Origin: Camellia lanceoleosa
Lineage: Eukaryota > Streptophyta > Magnoliopsida > Ericales > Theaceae
NCBI GenBank assembly: GCA_025200525.1
Contig: CM045767.1
Location: 123,368,346-123,432,345 of the forward strand
Length of the DNA: 64,000 bases
Reading direction: 5' to 3'
A program made the translations under genes and the position numbers. Positions 21,783 to 32,526 of the stretch are shown here, piece by piece. How positions within the stretch are numbered: position 1 is the first letter of the stretch; every line of letters begins with the position of its first letter. The notes beneath the pieces are model-generated. The model was given only the letters and a program-made list of their open reading frames with translations. It was not told the DNA's origin and did not search any database.

Positions 21783-23456
21783 ATGGCGCACAACGAAGAT
21801 TTGCTACAGTCTGCCATTGATGGACAAACCCCAGAAGGAGGTGGGAGGCGCGAAGGTTTGCCTCCTGTCCCTTCCATGGCGGACTTGGAGCCCCAATGAC
21901 ATAACCCCAGGAGGGATGCTAGGAGGAGGTGGAATAACAGCCCCCGTCACTCTCGTTTACAAAGTCCTGATAGACAAAGGTGGAGGATCAACCCTCAAAC
22001 TCTGGAGGATCGCATGAAAGAACAGAATGAATTAATAAGGAAGACGACGGCGGATATGGAGGCCATGAAACGCCAGATCAAGGGAAAATGGGTGGCGAAA
22101 GGAGAGGGACGTAAAGGAAACATGCCCCCTCGCCACTCAGAAAATCGCAGTAGGCATACCACGCCATCACAAACAGAGAGTAAAAGCCTCAAGATGGGCG
22201 ATACTCAATTCAGAACCTCCAGGACTCGTTGCTCCAGTTCTGAGAGAACGAGGACTGAGAGGTCGTATACTGAGGGAAGCACCTATCAGCCCTCGCGTAC
22301 ACACCAGACATCATCCAGGCAGACGGAGTTGCCAAGATCATCCGATTTATGGACCATGCTAGAAGAAAGGGCACGATAGAAGGAGGATAATAGGGCGCGC
22401 GACCCTCGCAGGCTATCTGCCCTTCAGCGGTTGGCTCCTCGGACGCATGGAAGCGTCGAGGTTGGAATGCCATTACCACGGCCTGCCTACGAACCAATGG
22501 ACAAAGCATTGGCAAGACTGCAAACCTCACCGTTCGTTCTGACAATTGAAAACGCACCCCTACCTTCAGCCTAAATTCACCACGTACGAGGGGAAGACAG
22601 ACCCCTACATGCACCTAAGCCACTTCCGCCAGGTTATGGCGGTATATCGACGCAACGAGGCTTTGATGTGCATCCTCTTCCCATCCAGCCTTGGTGACCT
22701 AGGCTTGACTTGGTTCGAAAAACTTCTAGAAGGCAGCATAGCCTCCTGGGCTCAATTAGCAGAGGCGTTCGTAACAAGGTTCAGAACGAACACCAAAACC
22801 CCGGTGGAGATCGATCAGTTGCTCTCCATCGACATGGGTGACAAGGAGACCTTAAGATCCTACAATAGTCGCTACTGGGAGACCTTCAACCAGATTGGGG
22901 ACTGCCCCACCAATCTAGCCATTGCATAGTATAAAAGAGGCCTTCCAGTCGGAACAGACTAAGGGACTCAATCACTATGACGCCACCCCTCACCATGGAG
23001 GCCTTGATGGAAAGAGTGCATCAGCACATCAGGGTGGAAGAGGATGGCGCCCGTGCCAAAACAAAATCTGGCACGACCGCAATACCGGAGAAAAAGGCCT
23101 CAGCAAAGGTCAACGCGGTAGACCGTCCGAGTAAAAACGGACGAGGCAAGCGGGACAATGAAGAAGACCAGGATAAAAGATGGTTGAGAGTCTGCACTGC
23201 CATTACCACGGTATTCAAAAAACCAATCTACCGGATTCTAAGCGAGATACGCGATGAACCTTTTGTCAGATGGCCTGCTAAGCTAGGAGAGGCTCAGAAG
23301 GACTATGACGAAAGATCACGGTGCACCTTCCATAAAGAAAAGGGGCACCGCACTGAAAATTGTACACCGTTGAGACAGTATCTAGAGGAGTTAGTGGCAG
23401 CCGGTCACCTGGACAAATACATTGAAGGAGGGGCGCAGCCAACCCCCCCAGAATAA
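21783..23456 (+). pseudogene. Tat Gag, interrupted by stops
   Basis: The ATG at 21783 follows the PBS by 50 bp. A coiled-coil-like N-terminal region is followed by a capsid domain at about 22555-22925 (KFTTYEGKTDPYMHL, then WFEKLLEGSIASWAQL). A zinc knuckle CTFHKEKGHRTENC lies near 23320-23365 (CX2HX4HX4C). Stops fall near 21897, 22377 and 22927, with frame changes near 22550 and 22930. It overlaps the start of the protease frame. Gag would form particles and package RNA; this copy cannot make it whole. Confidence 0.85.
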
Positions 23457-25065
23457 TAACCCCAACGGGATGCCAATCGACGCCCCACCTCGAGGCGTAA
23501 TCAATGTGATACATGGAATCTTCAAACCTGAGCGTGTATGCGAGCTCAAAGGGTCAATCAAGAAGGCCGAGCACTTAAGGGAGGTACTAAGTGCACAACC
23601 TACCATCAAAAAAGGGAAGACAGAGGCCACGAACATCATGTCTTTTTCAGATAGAGACTTGGGGAGGATATATTGTCTCCACAATGATGCCCTGGTTGTC
23701 ACTCTCCAAGTCAAGGATTTTGACATCAAGCGGATTTTGATTGACCAGGGTAGTTCATGTGAGATAATGTATTACGAAACATTCAAACAATTGAGGCTAC
23801 AAGACAAAGACTTGGCACCTGCCGTGTCTCCCCTGATTGGATTCAACTCAATGCCAGAATGGCTAGTCGGCAAAATAATCCTACCAGTCAGAGCAGGAAG
23901 CGTGAGAAAACAAGTGGAATTCTGGGTGTTGAAAGTCTCTTCCACTTATAACATAATCTTGGGAAGAACATGGCTGCATGCTATGCGATCGGTAGCGTTA
24001 TCCTACCATCAAGTGATGCGGTTCCCCAACGAAGTCGGGGTAATTGAAGAGGTCTTTGGAAACCAGATTATGTCCAAGCAATGCTTTGTCACTATAAATG
24101 GCAGCCGCACTGCCAAGGGATATGTTCATTCGGTGGAAGAACCTGAGAGTAATGAACTGTTCGCAGATGTCGGCAAAGCAGCTAATCAAAAAGCGGTGGA
24201 AGACTTGGTAGAGGTAAGAATAGATGAAAAGAACCCGGATAAGTTCTTTTTGCTCGGTTCTTCGTTGTCCAACACTGAGAGATTAGAGGTCTTGGAATTT
24301 TTGACCTCTAACATCGAAGTGTTCGCCTGGACACCATACGACATGCCAGGCATTGATTCTAACTTCATCTGTCACCAACTCAATGTCCACCCATCCGCCA
24401 GACCAATCATTCAGCGCACACGCAGATCGGCACTCCACCACGTCGAGATAGTGGCGGAAGAAGTAGGAAACCTGCTGGAGGCAGGAGCAATCAGAGAGGT
24501 GCACTACCCCAGATGGATTTCCAACACAGTCGTAGTGCCAAAGAAGAATGGTAAATGGCGTGTTTGCGTCGACTACAAGGCAGTTAACAAAGCATGCCCA
24601 AAGGACAACTTCCCCCTACCACGGATAGATCAATTGGTAGACCTAACGGCGGGGCATAACCGACTTAGCTTTCTTGATGCGTACAGAGGCTACCATCAGA
24701 TCGCCATGTACGAACCAGACCAAGAGGTCACGTCCTTTACAACTCCAAGAGGACTGTATTGCTACAAGGTCATGCCCTTTGGTCTAAAGAACGCAGGGGC
24801 AACATTCCAGAGAATGGTCACCAAGATGTTTGAGCCATTGTTAGGCAGAACAAAGGAGGCTTACATCGACGACATGGTGGTTAAGAGCAAGGATAAGAAT
24901 GACCATCTCAAGGACCTAGGTGAGATGTTTGAGATCCTAAAGAAGCACAAGTTGCACCTCAATGCGTCTAAATGTATATTCGTAGTAGGATCTGACAAAT
25001 TCCTGGGCTTCTTGGTGACTAACCGGGGTATAGAAGCAGACCCCTCTCAGATCAAAGCAATTTAA
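23422..25065 (+). CDS. Tat Pol: aspartic protease and reverse transcriptase
   Basis: An open frame of 547 codons. Residues 105-125 hold the protease active site IDQGSS (catalytic Asp at 108). The Tat/Ogre group often has this DQGSS form. RT spans roughly residues 340-545: [10 protein letters not shown] (381-390), [10 protein letters not shown] with catalytic Asp 419, [13 protein letters not shown] (451-463), and the intact YIDD box at 481-484. It has no start of its own in family terms; Pol is normally made from a Gag-Pol precursor. A single TAA at 25063-25065 separates it in frame from the RNase H region. By motif the protease and RT are complete. Confidence 0.9.
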   Translation: MKEGRSQPPQNNNPNGMPIDAPPRGVINVIHGIFKPERVCELKGSIKKAEHLREVLSAQPTIKKGKTEATNIMSFSDRDLGRIYCLHNDALVVTLQVKDFDIKRILIDQGSSCEIMYYETFKQLRLQDKDLAPAVSPLIGFNSMPEWLVGKIILPVRAGSVRKQVEFWVLKVSSTYNIILGRTWLHAMRSVALSYHQVMRFPNEVGVIEEVFGNQIMSKQCFVTINGSRTAKGYVHSVEEPESNELFADVGKAANQKAVEDLVEVRIDEKNPDKFFLLGSSLSNTERLEVLEFLTSNIEVFAWTPYDMPGIDSNFICHQLNVHPSARPIIQRTRRSALHHVEIVAEEVGNLLEAGAIREVHYPRWISNTVVVPKKNGKWRVCVDYKAVNKACPKDNFPLPRIDQLVDLTAGHNRLSFLDAYRGYHQIAMYEPDQEVTSFTTPRGLYCYKVMPFGLKNAGATFQRMVTKMFEPLLGRTKEAYIDDMVVKSKDKNDHLKDLGEMFEILKKHKLHLNASKCIFVVGSDKFLGFLVTNRGIEADPSQIKAI

Positions 25066-26715
25066 GACCTGAAGAGGCCAAATTCAGTAAAAGAAGTGCA
25101 ATATCTCACCGGCATGGCGGCTGCACTCAATCGGTTCATAAGCCGGTCGTCAGACAAACTACGACCATTTTTCCATGCTTTAAAGGCCAAATTTGAGTGG
25201 GACGAAGAATGCGACCGCGCTTTGGAAAACTTGAAAGAATGCATGTCTTCTCCACCACTGCTTGTCACCCCAGTACCTGGAGAAGAACTCTTCTTGTACC
25301 TGGCAGTCTCTCAGCACGCAATTAGCGCAGTGTTGGTCCGTGCGGAAGGAATGCAACATCTGCCCATCTTTTATGTTAGCAAGACATTGCTGGGCGCCGA
25401 AACAAGGTACTTGCCACTGGAAAAACTAGCATTGGCCTTGATGATGGCCTCAAGGAAGTTGTCACACTACTTTCACGCCCACACCATAGTCATCCTCACA
25501 GTTTTCCCATTAAAAGCTTTGTTTGAAAGGGCGAACTTTTCTGGGCGAATCTTGAAATGCGCAGTAGAGTTAGGACAATATGACATCAAGTTTCAACCCA
25601 GGACCACGATAAAAGCTCAAGCCTTGGCAGACTTCGTCGCTGAATTTACCCCAAGAAGTCATCATATCTGCCCAGTCGACCTGACGGACACAACCGAACG
25701 AGGAATGGAAATTGACGCCGGAATAGCGCAACCCCTGGTACAGGATACTCAGTCAGACCCCAAGGCAGACCAGAGTAAAGAAAGCAAGGAAGAAGCGAAC
25801 CATACTACACCAAGCCAAGACTCACCAATAAATAAAGACTTGGTACAATCAGATAGCAAGGGGCAAACAGCAAGCATGGACCTTGAAGAAAACACCAGCA
25901 ACATTTTGGACCCCAAGGCATCATCTGATCCCTCCACTTGCTGGAAGTTATTCGTTGGAGAGATGTGGAAGCTCTTCGTGGATGGAGCATCCAATCGACA
26001 TGGAGCAGGACTCAGCATAGTCCTCATCTCTCCAAACGGCCTAGTAGTGGAGCAAGCAATCAACCTGGGCTTTCCAGCATCAAACAACGAAGCGGAGTAT
26101 GAAGCGTTTCTTGCAGGCCTTAAATCAGCATTCTACATGAAGGCCACCGAACTAATGGTTTACAGCGACTCACAGCTGGTGGTAAACCAAATTCCAGGCG
26201 ACTACGAAGCAAAGGACGACAGGATGGCTAAGTACCAAGAGTTGGTCAGAACAAAAATCAAAAAATTTGAAGTAGTCAGGATAGAACAAATCGGTAGGGA
26301 GGAAAATAGCAGAGCAGATGAATTAGCAGGCTTTGCTTCAATGGTAGATACTTCCATCCCTCATCCACTGCTGATTGACTACCTACCTAGACCAATCATT
26401 GAAGACCCCGAAGCAGAAGAGGTATGTTGCGCCGAGCTAGGCCCTTCTTGGATGGATCCCATCATATTGTTCTTAAAAGACGGCATCTTACCGGAAGAAA
26501 AGAAAGAAAGCAACAGAATTAGAGCAAAGTCACAGCGATTTTGGCTCTCCCCTTCTATGGCATTGTATGAAAAGTCATTCTCAAAACCGTATCTAAAGTG
26601 TGTTCACCCCAGCAAAGTGGAATCATTCTTGTTCGAAATACACGAAGGTGTGTGCGGAAACCACCAAGGAGGAAGATCGTTATCTTACAGAGCCATCTCG
26701 CAAGGATATTGGTAG
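25066..26715 (+). CDS. Tat Pol: RNase H, archaeal-type RNase H, start of integrase
   Basis: This continues Pol in the same frame after one stop; the first ATG is at 25096. Counting from it, residues 1-185 are the RT connection and the original Gypsy RNase H, which reads [14 protein letters not shown] where active enzymes have Asp-Ala-Ser, so its first catalytic Asp is gone. After an acidic linker, residues 291-415 form a second, archaeal-type RNase H with all four acidic positions: FVDGAS (296), NEAEYEA (332-334), YSDSQL (358) and SRADEL (408). WKLFV is duplicated just before it. The integrase zinc histidines appear at about 516-523. A TAG ends it at 26713. Confidence 0.9.
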   Translation, partial: DLKRPNSVKEVQYLTGMAAALNRFISRSSDKLRPFFHALKAKFEWDEECDRALENLKECMSSPPLLVTPVPGEELFLYLAVSQHAISAVLVRAEGMQHLPIFYVSKTLLGAETRYLPLEKLALALMMASRKLSHYFHAHTIVILTVFPLKALFERANFSGRILKCAVELGQYDIKFQPRTTIKAQALADFVAEFTPRSHHICPVDLTDTTERGMEIDAGIAQPLVQDTQSDPKADQSKESKEEANHTTPSQDSPINKDLVQSDSKGQTASMDLEENTSNILDPKASSDPSTCWKLFVGEMWKLFVDGASNRHGAGLSIVLISPNGLVVEQAINLGFPASNNEAEYEAFLAGLKSAFYMKATELMVYSDSQLVVNQIPGDYEAKDDRMAKYQELVRTKIKKFEVVRIEQIGREENSRADELAGFASMVDTSIPHPLLIDYLPRPIIEDPEAEEVCCAELGPSWMDPIILFLKDGILPEEKKESNRIRAKSQRFWLSPSMALYEKSFSKPYLKCVHPSKVESFLFEIHEGVCGNHQGGRSLSYRAISQGYW

Positions 26716-27237
26716 CCTTACATGCAAGCAGACTCAGAGAAATATGTGAAGAAGTGCGAGAAATGTCAGAAGTTCGCACACCAAATACATCAACCTGCCA
26801 GAGAGAGCTTCTACCCTTAACCAGCCCATGGCCTTTCACAATGTGGGGCCTGGACATAGTGGGACCACTTCCAACAGCACCAAGCAACAGGAAGTTCTTT
26901 CTTGCAGCAACAGACTACTTTACAAAGTGGGTGGAAGCGGAAGCATTAGCATCAATCAAGGAAAAAGATGTGAAGAAGTTCGTCTGGCAGAATATCATTA
27001 CTCAGTTCGGCATACCTAAAGCCCTAATATCAGACAATGGCACTCAGTTCGACGGTAGAATTTTTAGAGGCTTTTGTGAAGAATATAAGATAGAGTTCTA
27101 CAATTCTACACCGGTATATCCTCAAGCAAATGGCCAAGCAGAAGCATCAAACAAGGTTGTCTTGGATGGATTGGAGAAAAGGTTAGAGAAGGCAAAAGGC
27201 AAGTGGGCTGAGGAACTTCCTCACATTTTATGGGCTT

Positions 27238-29152
27238 TGTAACGACCTGGAATCGTAAATCGGAACTATCGGTAATTAATTATGTATTTATCTAATTTAA
27301 TTGAAGAATATCTGTTGACTTTGAAAAAAATATCTGTTGAGATGCCGACTTCGGGACTGAAATCGATGACTGTAACGGATTCAGAAAATGAAATTGAACA
27401 TGTCTATGTGATACCGGAAATTTTTAGAACTATCTGAAACGATAAATTGAAGACTGAATTCCGTCTGATTCGTAAGGCCATGTTTGGCTAGAGATTTTGG
27501 CACAATTTGATATAAATGATATATATAGATAAGGATGACTCATTTGACCATTTGACTCAACCAAGAAAAGAGAGAAATATCTGAGAAAGAGAGAGAAGAG
27601 AGTTCGAGAGAAAGAAAGGAAAGGGAAAGAAGAGAAGAGGAGAGAAAGGGGAATCAAGCTTAGTTGCTCCAAATCAAAGACTCAAGGTAAGCTTTTCATG
27701 AAATTGGTTGTTGATTCTTAGAATCTAGTATGGTGACATCAAGATCATGGCTTTACATATTTTGATTCATGTTTATTTGGCTCATTGAGCTAAAACCTCC
27801 ATGGATATAGAGATATAAAGCTTGTATGTATAGTTCATAGTTTTTCATCCTACTTTATGGGTTGATCTTGTTTATGGTCCATATGGGTTTTGAATTGAAG
27901 TTTTGATGATGGAATTATGTTGTTTTAAGTATTTTGGGACTTGATGTTCATAAATGTGAAAGTGGATTTAGGAAATGAAGCTTGGGAGGAAGAACCGAAT
28001 TGGTTTCATGATGTCCGCCGAGCGGGAAGCCGCCGAGCGCAAATATCAACCTCTCGGCTTTTGGGGAAAATGTCTTTCGCCGAGCGGACAAGGTAGCTTC
28101 GGCGGAAGGCTTATTTTGAGAAAAGTTTGGGAAGTTGTTCGCATGATTTCCTTATGTTGCCTTGCATCATTTCGCATCTTATGATTATGAAATGGACATG
28201 AATGAATGTAATGAAGGAAGAGAATGAATATGAAATGAGTATGATAGGAAGTAAAGAATGAATGGAATGTATGAGATGAATATGAAAGGAATGAACATGA
28301 AAAGAATGTAAAGAAAAGAAAGGCATGAATGATTGAATATATGATATTAATGGGTATTGAGAATGTATTAATGTTGATGTTGCAGGTCAAGATTTGAAGA
28401 CCGTACAACCGTATTGGAAACCCAATCGTAAGTAACGTTGCAGTAAATGTTATGTTATTATGAAAGTATGTTCAAAATGATTATTATGCTATGGTTTTCA
28501 AATGATATGTTTTCTGTGAACGAATGTCCTAGTTTGCGAATCTAGTATGGCATCCATAGACCGAAAGTTACGAGATCTCGGTATGACGGTGTACGGACCG
28601 GTATGAAAAAGGTTCTGTGGAATATGCCATTAATGACCGTTATTTGTTTATGACTATATATGAAAATGTTGGAATTCGCTCACTAACCCGTTCTTTCGTT
28701 ATGTTACTTGCTGAGCTTTAGCTCATTGTTTGTATTTATGTATTATAGGTGAGCATCCAGGAAGTCAAACCTAGGCGGAGCCTCGAGCCGAGCCGCCGTT
28801 TTGAAGCCTACCAGTTTTGAGAGCCTCCGAGTTGAGGCTAGGCCTGGAAGGCCGGTGTGAGTTTTGTGTCGTTTTGTCTTGCATCAGTGGCTTAGGCCTA
28901 TGTGTTGTACATGATATTGGAATATGTTTTGTTGATCACATGTTATGTAATGTACAGTTGTGGGTAATTAACTCATTTTTGGCATGTACTACTTGTTCAT
29001 ATTAATGCACAGCTCTTGGACTATTAGTTTCTTTTGTTATCGCTTCCGCGAGCCCCTTTCATTTATGTTTTGTACAGTAAGGCCGGAGGTAATTTACGAA
29101 TTACTGGCCGGTCACGTTGCCGGACTTCTAGGGGCGGGTTCGGGGCGTGACA
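27238..29152 (+). mobile_element. Solo LTR (1915 bp) in integrase, TSD GGCTT
   Basis: It starts TGTAACGACC and ends GGGGCGTGACA. GGCTT flanks it at 27233-27237 and 29153-29157. Its last 80 bp and the GCTTTAGCTCA box (28712-28727) match the solo LTR at 2097-4513 in the opposite strand sense, so both belong to one long-LTR Gypsy group. A TATATATA-type promoter candidate lies near 27520. It has no coding region; open frames inside are by chance. Confidence 0.93.
28015..28106. repeat. CGCCGAGCG palindrome cluster in solo LTR
   Basis: CCGCCGAGCGG at 28015-28025, GCCGCCGAGCGC at 28029-28040, CGCCGAGCGGA at 28078-28088 and CTTCGGCGGA near 28097 are near-palindromic GC-rich boxes. The cluster lies about 606 bp before the GCTTTAGCTCA box. 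Confidence 0.8.
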
Positions 29153-29609
29153 GGCTTACCGCACCACACCTCAACGATCAACAAGAGAAACACCATTCTC
29201 CTTAGCTTATGGCATGGAAGCAGTAATCCCATTAGAGTTTGACCTCCCCATAATCCGAAGCGAAAATTTTAATCCAGACTTAAATGGCGAAGCCATAGCA
29301 TTGGAGCTCGACCTTGCAGAAAAAAGAAGAGAAAGACCACTGGTTCACATTGCCTCATACCAACAAGAGTTATCCAGGAAATACAACAAAACAGTGCATC
29401 CAAGGCAATTCAAGATCGGCGATTGGGTACTACGCAAAGTGATGGGAAACACCATGGTACCAGGAGATGGCAAGTTAGGGCCTATTTGGAAAGGACCTTA
29501 CAAAGTGGTTGGATTAGCAGAAAAAGGGGCATACCACTTGGAAGATGACGACGGCAAAGCCATTCCCAGGCCGTGGAACACTGCCAATCTCAAATTATTT
29601 TATTTTTAA

Positions 29610-30387
29610 CTTTTTTCAAGCATATGTAATTTTCCTTTTCATTTCTCAATAAAACAAGTAGATTCTTTTCAGTATAAGTTATTTTCTGTAAAAGATAGTT
29701 TCAGTGAGTTAGGAACATTGTAAACATAGTTGGCCGAAAAAACTAACACCCCTCCTAAGCCTAGGATAAGGATCCAGGCTGCAGGACGTTTGGTCGGAAC
29801 AACCAAACATTTTACTCTAGGTTGGCTAGAAAAACCAACTTAGAGGTTGGCTGGATTAAACCAACACCCCTCTTAAGCCCAGGATAAGGATCCAGGCTGC
29901 AGGACGTTTGGTCGGAATAACCAAACATTTTCACTCTAGGTTGGCTGGATTAAACTAACTCTTAGTACTTTTCAGCCGAAGTAAGGATATCGGCTAAAGA
30001 ATGGTTGGCTGGACTAAACCAACACCTGGTACTCTTCAGCCGAGGTAGGTATCTCGGCTAAAAGAGTGGTTGGCCGGACTAAACCAAACTCTTAGTACTC
30101 TTCAGCCGAGGTAGGTATCTCGGCTAAAAGAGTGGTTTGCAGGTATACTTATAGTTGCAATGTTAAGACCGATATAAAGTATCTCAGCAAGTGAATGTTG
30201 TACCTCATCCAAGACTTCAGTTAGAAAGCAAAGTACAAGCATAGAGATCAACCAAAATAAAAGTTGGAATAAAAAAGCAGACTTCATTGAAAATTCAAAG
30301 CAAGTACAAAGAGTGGGGTCTCAGTCCGGTTACAATCTATGTCCAAAAGCAAAGAAAAAAAAAAGCAAAAAGAAGAGAAATGCAAAG
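29610..30387 (+). repeat. Tat 3' non-coding region with GTTGGC tandem repeats
   Basis: After the integrase stop, units beginning GTTGGC start at 29729, 29846, 29940, 30004 and 30069, ending about 30134. Their lengths are 117, 94, 64, 65 and 66 bp. The long units contain AGGATAAGGATCCAGGCTGC; the short ones contain CAGCCGAGGTAGGTATCTCG. Tandem repeats between pol and the 3' LTR are well known in Tat/Ogre elements. No gene was seen between 30135 and 30387. Confidence 0.85.
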
Positions 30388-32117
30388 TCAGGCAAATAGA
30401 TTATCCAGATCAGCATCCAACTCGACTCTTAGTCCGGTCTCAGCAGGAAGATCGGTTGTGGCAAGAACCTCTTGGTTGGGCTCAGTTGAAACTAGCCCCC
30501 CTTGGTCTGGCTCGGTTGGAGGCACCACAATAGTTGAAGTGGGTGCTGGAGGGTTGGAAACCACTAGAATTTGAGAGGTAGATCGGTGACCAGGCTGGGA
30601 GTTGTCCTCAGAAGCAGAATCTTCATCATCACCTTTTTTAAGAAATTGTTCTTTGAAGATATTCGTGACATATTCCGCCATGGAACTCGGTATGAAGTAT
30701 GCAGGAGCGGTGAAGACCTCGGTCTCTGGACCGTGACCGAGCTGCACTACAGCTGCCCTCCACCCACATTTGAAGAAGAGATCCTTGTTAGCTTCACATT
30801 GTTTAATGTAAGTCGCCTCCCCCTCCTTGTAACCCTGAGCTCGGCGTCATCGGCACTCTTCTTCAGCTTCTCTATCTCGGTGTTCTTCTTTCCCTCAAGT
30901 TTAGCCAGTTCGCGTAGGTATTTGTCTTTTATCACGGCTGCAACTTTTTGTTTTTCTGCTTCAGCCGAGCTAACAAGTCCGGTCAGACGACCATTCTCAG
31001 ATTTTAGCTCGGATATTTGCTTCCTGGCTTGCTCTAGCTCGGCAGTTTTTTCAGTCACTTCGGCCAGGGCTTGCCTTGTAGTCTTGCGAAGTTCAAGTAC
31101 ATGCTTATGAGCGATGTGGTTCTTCTGCATGGCCTGCAAAAGAATGGGAAGACTTGTAATCAAACCGAGATGAAAGTTGTGCAAATTAGAAAGATTAACG
31201 GAAGAAGCTACTTACAAGCACCATGGATTTCGTGGCCGAGCGGATAGCCTTTAGTTCGGTCAGATAGTTGTGGTGCTCCATGTCTGTTGGAAGGCAAACA
31301 CTCTTGGCAAGGTTAAATGCCATTAAGTGATCTTTTTTCAAAATTACCGAGTCGAAGTGTCTGAATTGCTCGGTTTTGAAAAGTAATTTTGGGTGCCCAC
31401 TTGGAGGAGCTAGCTCGGTCGGAGCGCTCCGGTTGCGGGGTCGGTGGAGAGCTTGGTGGAAGAATGGTTTCGTCTTCATCAACAAGGCGTTGCTCGGTTG
31501 GGGTAGTCCAGGCACGCTTGCTTGGGCGAGATGAAGAGGGTTGTTGAGATAGAAGAGCTACCACGGCCTTAGTAGATTGACCACTTTGTGGTACCTCAGC
31601 TTGGTGTATTTCGGTTAAGAGGGCCCTTACTCTGTTCCTTTTTGCCATTTCTTGTTCGGCAGTAGTATGGACCAGGTTGATTTGAGGCAAGTTTGGATCC
31701 GGTTCAGGAGAAGCTTCTAGCAAAAAGTCAGTTACCTTCGCCTTTCGTCGACTACTATATCTGTATGTCGGTTCAAAGTTCAACAGCTTGGCCCAACTTC
31801 TTTCGGGATATCACAGCGCAGCGCGAAGTGTGTCCAAATTGGGGTAATTGTACAGTGACTTGAGGTGGGCTGAATCTGCATAAAGAAGACAAAAGTTAGA
31901 TCGGTTCAGGAATTGGAGACCGAAATAAAGAGAAGCATGCAACGAAGCCGAAGTAATTATACCGGGGGTTCCTTCATTCCAGTTTATTCTACGACCAGGG
32001 ATCTGGGCTTGGTGATCTTCAAAATTCTCAGATACCCAGAAAAAATCATCGTTGTTCAAGTCTTTATCCGGTGTGTTCTTTATTATTTTCTCTCGGCGGC
32101 GGCGTATTCTTAGATTA
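30388..32117 (-). pseudogene. Antisense extra gene of Tat element (spliced, coiled-coil)
   Basis: Reading leftward from 32117, a first exon (DLNNDDFFWVSENFEDH) resembles the plant 'putative gypsy type transposon' domain (Pfam PF04195 as I recall it). It ends at a GT donor near 31962. Coding resumes after TTTATGCAG near 31877. A stop (TGA in an Arg position) lies near 31811 and a frameshift near 31400. A perfect GTAAGT donor at about 31216 and TTTTGCAG acceptor at about 31136 define the next intron. Then comes a Lys/Glu-rich coiled coil (about 31085-30860), and an acidic Ser/Pro-rich tail ends at 30388. The 5' end is cut by the TRIM. The role is unknown. Confidence 0.75.
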
Positions 32118-32524
32118 TGTGCGGGGAAATCCCACATCGGTCTGTGAGGGACTACTTTCCCACCTTATAAGTAGGCTGGCTCCTCTTACCTTGCATAGGC
32201 CTTTTCCTCCTAGTGGGAGAGGAACAAAACCGTACGGTCGGAATGCCAAAGTGGACAATATGTGCAAGGCACGGGGACCGGTGGCTTTATTTGGCACCGT
32301 CTGTGGGAACTCCCTCCAGGGTGACCGGAGCCAGTGCGGCTGGGGGCTAATGTGTGGGGAAATCCCACATCGATCTGTGAGGGACTACTTTCCCACCTTA
32401 TAAGCAGGCTGGCTCCTCTTATCTTGCATAGGCCTTTTTTCCCCCAGTGAGGGAGGAACAAAACCGTGCGGTCGGAATGCCAAAGCGGACAATATGTGCA
32501 AGGCACGGGGACCAGTGGCTTTAT
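32118..32524 (+). mobile_element. TRIM (tiny LTR retrotransposon)
   Basis: Two direct repeats of about 173 bp (32118-32290 and 32351-32524) start TGTG(C/T)GGGGAAATCCCACA and end GTGGCTTTA. The internal part is only 60 bp. It holds a PBS-like TTGGCACCGTCTGTGGGA right after the first repeat and a purine-rich GGCTGGGGGCTAA right before the second. It has no coding capacity. It interrupts the antisense gene. No clear TSD was found, perhaps because the next element abuts its right end. Confidence 0.85.
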
Positions 32525-32526
32525 TT

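Larger units (their letters stand above)
26598..29609 (+). pseudogene. Tat integrase, split by a solo LTR
   Basis: The zinc-binding cysteines (KKCEKCQKF) lie at about 26750-26775 and the core Asp in GLDIVGP near 26850. The second Asp is in ISDNGTQF near 27030 and the Glu in NGQAEASNK near 27130, so the triad is present. A one-base frame shift lies near 26805. At 27238 a solo LTR interrupts the frame. When one copy of the 5-bp duplication is discounted, coding continues in phase from 29158 and ends at 29609 with a TAA. The tail (PRQFKIGDWVLRKV, GPIWKGPYKV) is a normal integrase C-terminus. No chromodomain follows. Confidence 0.88.
20936..32117 (+). mobile_element. Ty3/Gypsy Tat element with dual RNase H, nearly complete
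   Basis: The order is 5' LTR (about 20936-21713), PBS, gag, protease-RT, RNase H, archaeal-type RNase H, integrase, tandem-repeat region, and an antisense extra gene. A second RNase H after the first is a known mark of the Tat clade. No chromodomain is present, as expected. The 3' LTR was not found: the antisense gene is cut at 32118 by a TRIM and then by a foldback element. A 1915 bp solo LTR interrupts integrase. Only a few stops break pol, so it is a fairly young but dead copy. Confidence 0.9.

Noticed and set aside
30571..31110. 179-codon plus-strand frame in the Tat 3' region
   Set aside because: It is the reverse of the better-supported antisense gene, which has splice sites and a coiled coil.
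29610..32117. 3' LTR of the Tat element
   Set aside because: No stretch here matches 20936-21713. The element appears cut at 32118, so no 3' LTR is reported.
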